A DNA stretch of 64,000 bases, taken from contig CANQFB010000002.1 of the NCBI GenBank assembly GCA_947598205.1, positions 124,001 through 188,000 on the forward strand, given 5' to 3'. The notes under the pieces are model-generated. The model was not told the DNA's origin, did no database searches, and saw only the letters and a list, made by a program, of their open reading frames with translations. Positions 41,596 through 50,300 of this stretch are shown in pieces; position 1 is the first letter of the stretch, and every line of letters begins with the position of its first letter. This DNA is from an uncultured Clostridia bacterium. Its GTDB lineage: Bacteria > Bacillota > Clostridia > Christensenellales > Borkfalkiaceae. The translations under genes and the position numbers were made by a program.

Positions 41596-44500
41596 ATGAA
41601 TAAACGGAAAAAAGCAGGATTGATCGCATTGTTTGCCGCTATCACGCTTCTCGTCGGCGGGATCTTCGCCGCCTGCGGGAGCAAGACTTCGACGCTTTCG
41701 TTTGAAACAAATTGCGAGATCTCCATAGAGGCCGAAAAGGCCAAAGTCGGTTCTGAATACACCCTTCCCTCCATCGCACGGGACGGGTGGGCCTTTGATG
41801 GATGGTTCGACAACGAAGACCTCACCGGCGAGGCCGTCGTCTCCGTCACCGTGCCCGAGAAGAATACCACCTACTATGCGAAATGGACGCAGATGTATCT
41901 CGTCCTTCTCGACGTAGACGGCGGGACGCTCTCCGTCGATGCGGCCTATGTGCGGCCCGGCGACAACATCCTCTCCGCCCTCGAGGGCTATATCCCCGAG
42001 AAAGATGGCGTGACCTTCGGCGGTTGGTTTTATGACGACGCGACGGGGAGAGCAGTCGGCGAAAACGACGTGATGCCCGCGGAGAAGATCTCCCTCCTCG
42101 CACGCTATCAGGTGGGCTATAAGGCGGAACTCTATACCAAGGATCTCGAAGGAGACGGATATACCCTCGAGAAGGTCGTCGACGGGAAGGATTACGTCGG
42201 CGATGACATCGTCTTGCCCGCGCCCGAACTCGAACATTTCGTCTTCGACGAGAACGCCGAAGGGAACATCACCGAGCGCAAATTGCATCTCGATGAGAAA
42301 GATAACGTCTTCCGCTTCTATTATGACCGCGGGAACGGCTTCACCATAACATACGAGGCCGGCGCGCCCGAAGGCCACGCCGTAAGCGGCAAGACCCCTT
42401 CGGATACCCCTCTCTACGGCGCTCCCGCGGCCGCCGCGGATTGCGGCTTTAGCGTCTACGGATACCGTTTTTCGGGCTGGAGCACGCAAAAGGGCGGCGA
42501 GGCCGTCTACCACCCCGGCGATCCCATCGAGACGGATGCGCCCCTCACCCTCTTTGCCGTGTGGGAACGCGGTTTCACCGACCGCATGGGCGGCACCGAC
42601 GTCATCTTCCTTCCCGAGAAGGAAAGCGGCGTCGCCATCCTCAGCCGCGGCGGCGTAGAGACCCGCGGGACGGTCGAAGAGAACGTCGCCACCTTCCAAG
42701 CTGAAAACGGAAAGGAATATTCGGCAGTGCTCACCCCCGCCATGTTCACCTTCGCATGGAAGAATTCCGCCATGGAAGGCACCTATAAGGCCTACTACGG
42801 CTATTGGGATCCCGAGACCGAAACGGTAGGCAGGATCTCCGAGAATGAGACCCTCAAGATCAACGCCGATATGACCGCCGTCTACACCCATGCCGACGAA
42901 TCCCCCGTTGAAGGTACGATCGAAGCGGAAGGCAACGGCTATATCTTCCTGCACGAAGGAACGGCCCTCTTCACCTTCTCTCTCAGCACGGTGACGGACG
43001 GGGGCAACGCCGTTAGCGTCTTCCTCGCCAAGGGCGAAGAGGCGGCAGATTATTCGCTCCTGAATGGCCTTTATATCTATAATATCGTCGTCCGCCTCGA
43101 CGGTATGGGCGGGATCTTATACGATGCGGCCGAAGAAGACCCCGACCAAGGGTACTACCACATCGATTCCATATTTACCACCAACAGATACAGCGGCAGG
43201 ATGTATACCGCCTTCTTCCCCTCCCTCAACAGCACCATGCACTTCATGACCTATGAGAACTACAGGGATGAGGACGGGCTCTTCCCCCTTTGGGTCGAGC
43301 GCGACGACGAAATTTGTGGAACATTTACCGATTCCGATAACAATACCCTCGAGCTCGACGGCTACGCGGAGTTTGCAAACAGCGCAAAATATACGGTAGA
43401 CGGAGTTGCCCATGAAGGCGAATACGATGTTACCAGATCCCCCGTCTTCGGCACGGTCGTCACATTTACCGAACACGAGCAGGAGGGCACGGGGCAAAAA
43501 TATACCTTCCGTCTTGAAGGGAAAGCTTTCAGCGTTATAGAACCGCTTACAGCCCTTTCGGAGATGTATCGCCTCGTCGTCGGCCCGTCGGGTGCGACGA
43601 CGGAAGAGGTCTTCCTCGTCACCTATGATAAGAAGGAAGGCCAAGGCCAGCTTGCCGAGATCTATATCGGCCTTACCGACGGGAGCATTCAACGTGCGAC
43701 GAAGGGTTACATTGCCACGGAAGATCTGGGCGGCGTCTCGCTGACCACCTTTACGCGCACGGAAGAGATCAAGGCAGATCTTGCCGATCTTCTCTTCTTT
43801 ACCTCGACATTCAAATACTTGACAAGCCGCGTGAGCGCAGGTTCGGGCATGGATGTGATAGAGGTCTACTATGTGCTCGAGCATGACGACGTGAAAAATT
43901 ACAAGCTCTATACAGAAGTTGACGCCGAAGGCAATGCTCTCGACGGCACGATCTGGGAATACAACGTCGGCATTTCGCACATGGGTTCGATCTACCGCAA
44001 AGACGGCGTCGCCATCGAAGGCTCTTTCAATATCAGCGGCGTCGGCTTCTACGAGAACCAGAACTTTGCCTCCTTCCTCTATTATAATGACCGCACGGAA
44101 GCGACCCTCTACTTCCTCGTCGAGAACAAAGAAGAAGGCAACACCTACCGCGTTGCAGACTTCCCTTCCCGCACCCTTGTCAGATGTCCTGTGACGGGGC
44201 CCGAGGGGCTCGATCCCTATTCCTCCACCTACTCTCTCATTCTCGACGGCGTGGGCGGAGCGATCTATGCCCCCGGCGGAGACGCCTCTGTAAACGACCA
44301 ATCCCGTCTTGTGAGAGGTACTTACCGCCAGACGGATGAGACCCCCTTCGGCGACCTCGTATATACCTTCACGCCCGAAGAGAACACCCTCGGCGTGACA
44401 CCCTTCGAGTTCACGATGGGCTTCCATGCCGATTCCCTCCTCGGGACGGACATCGTGATCGGCATGTATATCTACCGCGTGCACGATACCGAACACCCTG

Positions 44501-46617
44501 ATTTCTACCATGGCGAGAACGGTTCTCTCCTCCTCGACGGCTATTGCAATCAGGCCACCTACACCGATGCGGATCTTGTTACGCATGAAGGGACTTACTA
44601 TTATTACGACCGCACCCAGACCTCGATCTACTTCTACGATACCGCCTTGCAGGCAGGCTTCGCCATCGACCTTGTCGGCGAAGATTTCACCGTGAAAGAC
44701 GGCATGCAGGGAAGTTATCCCCTCTTAAACGACAATCTCGAGAGATACGAAGGCAGGATCTACACGGTAAGGCTCAACGGCTATTCCGAAGTCGTCCTTG
44801 CGCAAAACGAGAGAGAGGTGGGGAGAGGCGTCTATACCAAGTTGGAAGATGAAGAATATACCTATCGTCTCGACATCGAACTCACGGCGGGCACGCATGT
44901 GAGCTATCTGGTCGTATTCATGGGTTCTGGGAACAGCATCGCATGCGTCGTGAAGAACGTCAGTCTCGCGGGCGCATACCGCGCCGAAGACCTCACCGTG
45001 CTTGTGCTCGACGGTTTCGGCAGCGGCACGGTCATCGACGCATTGGGCATCGAGCGCACGGGCCGCTATTCGCTCATCGGGAACGGCGAGGGCGCATTTG
45101 AGTATTCCGACGGTAAGGGCGGCTTCCGCTTCTCTTACAACATCGAGGAGGGCGTGTTTGAATACAACAGCTCCTATTTCACTGAGCCGCTCATCTACTA
45201 CGCTCCCGATCTTTCGTCGATCGTCTACAACGGCATGTATGCGATCTATAATGGCATCCCCTACTTCTTCAATATCGAAGGGACGGATGTGACCCTCTTC
45301 ACGGGCGACGATGCGCCTTCCTTCCACGATACCCTTCCCGAAGGCCCTACCCACGAATTCAAGGGTGTGACCTATTATCTCTACACCGTCGGAACGCCTC
45401 TCACCTTCAAGAATATGGATGAAGAGATCACCGTCGATATCGACCTCACGTTTACGCCCGACGGCGAAAACGACTATGTCGCGCTCGACGTCCTCGCCAC
45501 CCTCGGCACGAACAGTGAGAGTTTCGCCTTCTCCACGGGGTACGACGAAGAAGGGAATTTCATCTGCTCGCTCTACGACCGCACGACCGAATTCATGATC
45601 GACGTCAAGTTGAATTGGAATCCGAGCGGCGTAAGCACCTATCAATTCGTCGAGGTGATTGCCGAAAGGACGGAGACGTACGAAGACGGCTCGGGCTCGC
45701 TCGAAGAAGGCACGTACGACGGCACGGGCACTTTGACATTCTACTACTACTCCGTCGGCTCTGTCGTGTTGCAGGGCAGGATCGTCGGAAATCTCCAATA
45801 TCCCAATGCGACATTCACCTTCGAGGAAGACATCTCGGCCATGGAGACCATCGCACAGGATCAGACGGAACTTGGTACGTTCAATCTCTCGCAGATCCTC
45901 TTCCATCATGAAAACGATCTCTATGCGGTGCGCTTCTATCTCGGCAGTATCACCACCGATCTCGGCGGATTGGAAGGAGAATATTGGTATATCCTCGATT
46001 CCATCTCCATCTGCAAGGAATTCAACACGGCCGACGACGATGGCGCTCTCAACTTCCTTGTAAGGACCTATCAATACCTCTACATGTATCCCGATTACAG
46101 CGAAGGATACGAGCAATATGACCTCATCGATGTAGACCTCTACCTCGACATTGCGGAGGAGGGCGAAGATCACAACTATATCTACATGGTCCCCCGCTTC
46201 TACTATGTGGCAAAGGATTGCAAGAGCGTCTCTTGGGGCGTCCAACTCACTGATGAGGATCTTCTCGGCTTCGTCATCAAGCTCGAATATGGCGAAGACA
46301 AACTTGCTTCCTCGGCGAGCGTTGCGACCTGCCTCTACGGGCAGTTTGCGGATGAAGATGAGACCTTCTTTGTGGAAGTCTGCTACGACTACAGCATCGT
46401 GGAAAACAGGTTCAATATACTCGGGATCACGGTGCTTGCAAAAGCGGATGGAGAAAAATGGGTTCAAGTCGAAGCCGAGTTCATGCAGAACGAAGACGGC
46501 ACATGGACGGCGACGACCTCCGAAGGGACATATAGCATCTCTATCTCCCTCGAATACGACGAAGGTTGGGGCCAATACTACGCCCTGCTTCATATCGAAT
46601 TCACCCCCAACGCTTAA
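41596..46617 (+). CDS. Giant repeat-rich lipoprotein (1673 aa)
   Basis: Signal peptide with lipobox IFAAC, lipidated C27. The N-terminal ~330 residues hold InlB-type repeats (FDGWFDNEDLTG..YYAKW, FGGWFYDDATG, FSGWSTQKGGEAVYHPGD..LFAVW) and a MucBP-like segment. The long remainder is made of degenerate beta-repeats each opening with L-x-L-D/N-G-x-G/x (for example LDGMGG, LELDGYAE, LILDGVGG, LLLDGYCN, VRLNGYSE, LVLDGFGS) followed by a strand-rich GxY segment. No enzyme motif is recognised. AGGAGA precedes ATG 41596; an upstream in-frame ATG at 41491 would destroy the signal peptide and overlaps the previous gene. Likely an extracellular adhesin or glycan-binding stalk (inference). Confidence 0.85.
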   Translation: MNKRKKAGLIALFAAITLLVGGIFAACGSKTSTLSFETNCEISIEAEKAKVGSEYTLPSIARDGWAFDGWFDNEDLTGEAVVSVTVPEKNTTYYAKWTQMYLVLLDVDGGTLSVDAAYVRPGDNILSALEGYIPEKDGVTFGGWFYDDATGRAVGENDVMPAEKISLLARYQVGYKAELYTKDLEGDGYTLEKVVDGKDYVGDDIVLPAPELEHFVFDENAEGNITERKLHLDEKDNVFRFYYDRGNGFTITYEAGAPEGHAVSGKTPSDTPLYGAPAAAADCGFSVYGYRFSGWSTQKGGEAVYHPGDPIETDAPLTLFAVWERGFTDRMGGTDVIFLPEKESGVAILSRGGVETRGTVEENVATFQAENGKEYSAVLTPAMFTFAWKNSAMEGTYKAYYGYWDPETETVGRISENETLKINADMTAVYTHADESPVEGTIEAEGNGYIFLHEGTALFTFSLSTVTDGGNAVSVFLAKGEEAADYSLLNGLYIYNIVVRLDGMGGILYDAAEEDPDQGYYHIDSIFTTNRYSGRMYTAFFPSLNSTMHFMTYENYRDEDGLFPLWVERDDEICGTFTDSDNNTLELDGYAEFANSAKYTVDGVAHEGEYDVTRSPVFGTVVTFTEHEQEGTGQKYTFRLEGKAFSVIEPLTALSEMYRLVVGPSGATTEEVFLVTYDKKEGQGQLAEIYIGLTDGSIQRATKGYIATEDLGGVSLTTFTRTEEIKADLADLLFFTSTFKYLTSRVSAGSGMDVIEVYYVLEHDDVKNYKLYTEVDAEGNALDGTIWEYNVGISHMGSIYRKDGVAIEGSFNISGVGFYENQNFASFLYYNDRTEATLYFLVENKEEGNTYRVADFPSRTLVRCPVTGPEGLDPYSSTYSLILDGVGGAIYAPGGDASVNDQSRLVRGTYRQTDETPFGDLVYTFTPEENTLGVTPFEFTMGFHADSLLGTDIVIGMYIYRVHDTEHPDFYHGENGSLLLDGYCNQATYTDADLVTHEGTYYYYDRTQTSIYFYDTALQAGFAIDLVGEDFTVKDGMQGSYPLLNDNLERYEGRIYTVRLNGYSEVVLAQNEREVGRGVYTKLEDEEYTYRLDIELTAGTHVSYLVVFMGSGNSIACVVKNVSLAGAYRAEDLTVLVLDGFGSGTVIDALGIERTGRYSLIGNGEGAFEYSDGKGGFRFSYNIEEGVFEYNSSYFTEPLIYYAPDLSSIVYNGMYAIYNGIPYFFNIEGTDVTLFTGDDAPSFHDTLPEGPTHEFKGVTYYLYTVGTPLTFKNMDEEITVDIDLTFTPDGENDYVALDVLATLGTNSESFAFSTGYDEEGNFICSLYDRTTEFMIDVKLNWNPSGVSTYQFVEVIAERTETYEDGSGSLEEGTYDGTGTLTFYYYSVGSVVLQGRIVGNLQYPNATFTFEEDISAMETIAQDQTELGTFNLSQILFHHENDLYAVRFYLGSITTDLGGLEGEYWYILDSISICKEFNTADDDGALNFLVRTYQYLYMYPDYSEGYEQYDLIDVDLYLDIAEEGEDHNYIYMVPRFYYVAKDCKSVSWGVQLTDEDLLGFVIKLEYGEDKLASSASVATCLYGQFADEDETFFVEVCYDYSIVENRFNILGITVLAKADGEKWVQVEAEFMQNEDGTWTATTSEGTYSISISLEYDEGWGQYYALLHIEFTPNA

Positions 46618-46654
46618 CAAGCCGCGGATGAACATGCGACATCCTTTGTGAGAG

Positions 46655-46683
46655 AAGCCTTCCCCTTCACGGGAAGGCTTTTT
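46655..46683 (+). terminator. Terminator after the giant lipoprotein
   Basis: 10-bp stem AAGCCTTCCC / GGGAAGGCTT with a 6-nt loop and TTT. Confidence 0.85.
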
Positions 46684-46690
46684 CCTTTCA

Positions 46691-46870
46691 AATTGTGGTA
46701 ACCGCATCATTCTGAGCCGAAACGGCTCTACGCAGTCCATGCGAGCCCCTCTCCGAAGAATCCCCTAAAACGTAAATCCGAATTATGGTAACCGCGTCAT
46801 TCTGAGCCGAAACGGCTCTACGCAGTCCATGCGAGCCCCTCTCCGAAGAATCCCCTAAAACGTAAGTTTA
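46691..46870. repeat. Tandem 90-bp direct repeat (two copies)
   Basis: Copies at 46691-46780 and 46781-46870, nearly identical. Each contains the hairpin GAGCCG-AAA-CGGCTC and the segment CCCCTCTCCGAAGAATCCCC. No coding potential is convincing. The second half recurs at 47078-47112. Confidence 0.85.
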
Positions 46871-47281
46871 ATTATAATAAGGTGATGTTTCGACAAGCTC
46901 AACATGACGTATTTGGAAGCACCGCCCCACCCCCCCTACCCCCCTCCCACGGAGGGGGCAAGGGTCAGACGCGTCACAACATGTCCTCATTCCGTCCCGC
47001 GCGCATTTTGATTGCACGAAGCGCGGCACGAGCGCCATGGCGCGAAGTAGCCGAAAAATACAATAGGCTGTCCGATAGAGCCCCTCTCCGAAGAATCCCC
47101 TAAAACGTAAGTCCAATTATAATAAGATGATGTTTCGACAAGCTCAACATGACGTATTTGGAAGCACCGCCCCACCCCCCTACCCCCCTCCCACGGAGGG
47201 GGCAAGGGTCAGACGCGTCACAATCTCATTCCGCCCCGCGCGCACTATTGCCTACTAAGCGCGGCACGAGCGCCATGGCGG
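46833..47281. repeat. Direct repeat with 245-bp period (two copies)
   Basis: The sequence from about 46833 to 47041 recurs at about 47078-47281. Shared landmarks: CCCCTCTCCGAAGAATCCCC, TTTCGACAAGCTCAACATGA, the hairpin CCCCTCC-CAC-GGAGGGG, AGACGCGTCACAA, and a terminal GCGCGGCACGAGCGCCATGG with the CGCCATGGCG palindrome. It resembles the non-coding intergenic repeats dispersed in many bacterial genomes. Short ORFs across it are artefacts. Confidence 0.8.
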
Positions 47282-47321
47282 CGCGGCGAGTTGGCGGGCA
47301 GATATTCAATTCCCAATATAC

Positions 47322-47356
47322 AAAAAAAGAACGGCCTGTGTGGCCGTTCTTTTTTT
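47322..47356 (-). terminator. Terminator for the minus-strand lipoprotein (bidirectional)
   Basis: 8-bp stem GAACGGCC / GGCCGTTC with a 5-nt loop, flanked by A7 and T7, 36 nt after the stop of the minus-strand gene. Confidence 0.9.
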
Positions 47357-47391
47357 GTATTCCCGATCGCTTTTGCGACCGCAGTTTTGCT

Positions 47392-50300
47392 TTAAGCCTC
47401 TACTTTTACGAAGGTGACATAGATCGTCTTATTTGCAGTCACAATGTAGGTGTACGTATCGCCTTCGTGCGTGACGTCCTGCCCATTGTATTGCGAAGTT
47501 CCAGCCTTTACCGCAGAGACCGTGTAACCCTCGTTGGGCGTTACTTTGATGGTAATGGTCGTTCCTTCGTCAACGATATAGGAATTGTCCGTGTTGCCAT
47601 TCTTGCGGATGCCTTCACCCAATTCGATCTCAACTTTCCCGTTCTGAGGTGGATCGATCGTAATAACGTATGTCTTTACCACTTCGACAACGAGCGTGTA
47701 GTTCTTATCGGCAGTGAAGTTGTAGTAATCGTAGGTGGAATACTGCCCCGTCGTGGCGGTCAATTTAGTTTCATTCCCATCTTCATCCGTAAGGGTGATG
47801 GATACAACACGATTGGCCGTCGAAATAGAGTAGCGAAGTGTGACCTCTGCACCTTTCTTGAAGGTATAAACGCTCTCGTTGTAGCCGCTTCCGCTGTAAG
47901 GGCTGCCGTCTGTCGATTCAAGATAAGCCGTCCCGCTACTGCTGTTCTTCGTGTAAGTGACCGTCACCGTCTCATAAGTCGAGAGCGCGATCTCAAAGAC
48001 AGTATCTCCCGTGACGGTCGTCTTGTAGGTGCCGTTTTCCTGTGCCTCGAGCGTCTGTTCGCCGACTTTTACCGATACGATCTCATAGCCGACTGTAAGT
48101 TTTACCGTGAGCGTGACCTCTTCATCCTTCGTGTAGCCCGCCTTGATCTTGGGTGCGGAGAGGGTCGCGGTCGCGCCTTCGGAGATAGCGCCATCGAGCG
48201 TCACTTTCGCAGTCACCGAATAGGTCGCGGGGGTGGGATCAAAGGTGATGACGTTATCGCATGCGTCGGTCAGCGTGAGCGTGTTCGCACTCTTATCGTA
48301 CTTAAAGGTGTAATACTTACCGTATCCCGCGTCGACAAAGGCGTCGAAGGTGTTGGTCACAAGGTCGGAGGAAAGGACGGTGATCTTCCCATCGGGATAG
48401 GTCGTCGAAATATCCGAAGCGGGAAGAATGCTCATCGCGCCATCTTCGGCGATCGTGATCAGCGATCCGCCTGCAGAAGTCCACGACGTGTTGTAGAGCC
48501 CGAGCCCTTCGGGAAGATCGATCCCCTTCAGCGACGTATTCTTCTTGAGCAAAACATCTTTGACGGTATTCGCATCGGTATTGAGCACGATGAGCACGCC
48601 GTTCCTGATGGAGAGGCTATACCTAACTCCGCTCAAAGTAAAGGTGTAGCCGTCTTCCGCATTGCCATCGATATTCGACGCAGAAGAATAATTATACGAA
48701 ATCGTATCCTTGCCGCCTGAATAGCCGATCGTGAGGGTCGTGCTATAGCCCGCGCTCGTCGTTCCGTGCGATATTCTGCACCAATCGCCGACGTATTCCT
48801 CCGTGAAGACGGAATCCTTCCAATAGGTCACGTTGATCGTGATCGCCTTATAGGCCGTCGTGATATAATAGTACCCGTTCGTATCGGCGGTCAACTCGGT
48901 TTCGGTAAGATAAGGCGTATACTTGATCGTCTTAAGGGTATAGCCTTCGGGAGCCTTGAACTTGAACCCGACCTTCTTGTTTACAGGAAGAGCAAACGTT
49001 CCGTCTTCGTTCTTGACTGCCTCAGCCGTCGCGTCGTCGTAGAAAAGTTCGGTGAGTTCGCTCCCCTCTACTTTGGCATTGCTTGCATCCTTGGCGTTGA
49101 TCGTCAGAGCGATCGTCGTGGGAGCCGGCGTGCAAACTTGCTCTTGGGAAGAACCATAACGCGTGAAGTGGAACGTGACCGACTTGCCGGGCTCATATTC
49201 GCCCGTTGCATAATAAATCGTACCATAGGCGGCGGCGATCGCTACGAATTTTCTCTCGGTCGTATCGATGGCAAGGAATTTACCGTTGTTCGCCGAGGTA
49301 TAGACCATGGTGAGCGGAACCATATCCTCGGTGATCTCAATTACCGTGGGATCGGAAGCCGAACCATATGCCCATTTCCCGATGAGGTCCTTGGGAACAG
49401 TGACGGTGGGAAGCACTGCGCCCTTGATGAGATACGACGTCGCGCCGCCGCTTATGGAGAGCGAATAAAGCACGCCTTCGTAGATCTCCTTAATGGCATA
49501 TTCGAGCCCGCCTGCCGTAAAGGTAAAGCCGCCTTCCGTCTCGGTGATGGTCGCATTTTCGCCATCGATCTCCGCCTTCTTCGTCGTAAGAACGAGGGTC
49601 GGATTGGCCTCAACGGTCAAGTTACTGCCGCTCGCGCTTACAATATACCAACTACCCGCCAAACTCTCGGGCAGAGGATCGGGAAGCACCTTGAAGGTGA
49701 CACGGATGGATTTATTTACGGTATCCGTGATGGTGTACTTATACACGCCGTCTGTCCCCTCGATGGGCTCATCGCCGATGGTAACGGCGTCGATCATATA
49801 ACCCTCGTTGGGCTTGACCGTGAAGGTGAATTCAACATTGACATCGACGAACCAGAAACTGCCGCTGTGGTAGGCGTTCGCCCCCTCGACTTCGACCGTC
49901 CCGTTCGAGGCAGTCCCCGTAAACTCGATACGTACCCGCGAGACGAACACGACCTTCACGATCCCGCCATTATCGGCCGTAAACGAATAGTATTCGTAGC
50001 TGGAAGATGCGTCGCTCGCCTCATCATCGCGCGTGAGCACCGTTTCGCCATAGGTAACCGTCGCGGGGCGTTGAGAAGTCGGCTTGCCTGTTCTTACGCG
50101 GACACTCGCGCCTTTATTGAAAGTATAAGTCCCATTGTTGTTGGAATAAACGCTGCCGTCGGCTGTTTCGAGATAGGCTCCGCTCCCGTTCTCTTGTTGG
50201 AGAACGATCTTAACGGTATCTACGGTATTGAGGGTGACCGTGATCACGGTATCCTGTTCCACTGTAATGGTATAGACGCCTTCTTTCTCCTCGCTCGGCG

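Noticed and set aside
39102..41870. 922-codon open frame antisense to lipoprotein 1
   Set aside because: It mirrors a GC-biased gene with clear lipobox and domains, spans two genes and their gap, and has no ribosome-binding site or recognisable motif.
44725..46740. 671-codon antisense frame under the 1673-residue lipoprotein
   Set aside because: Same reason: it crosses the sense gene's terminator and lacks initiation signals.
46868..47205. Small proteins with PPPLPPSHGGGKG-type sequence
   Set aside because: They translate the intergenic direct repeats and their hairpins; both copies give the same artefact in several frames.
46691..47281. CRISPR array
   Set aside because: Repeats are 90 and about 205 bp with no short regular repeat-spacer pattern and no cas genes.
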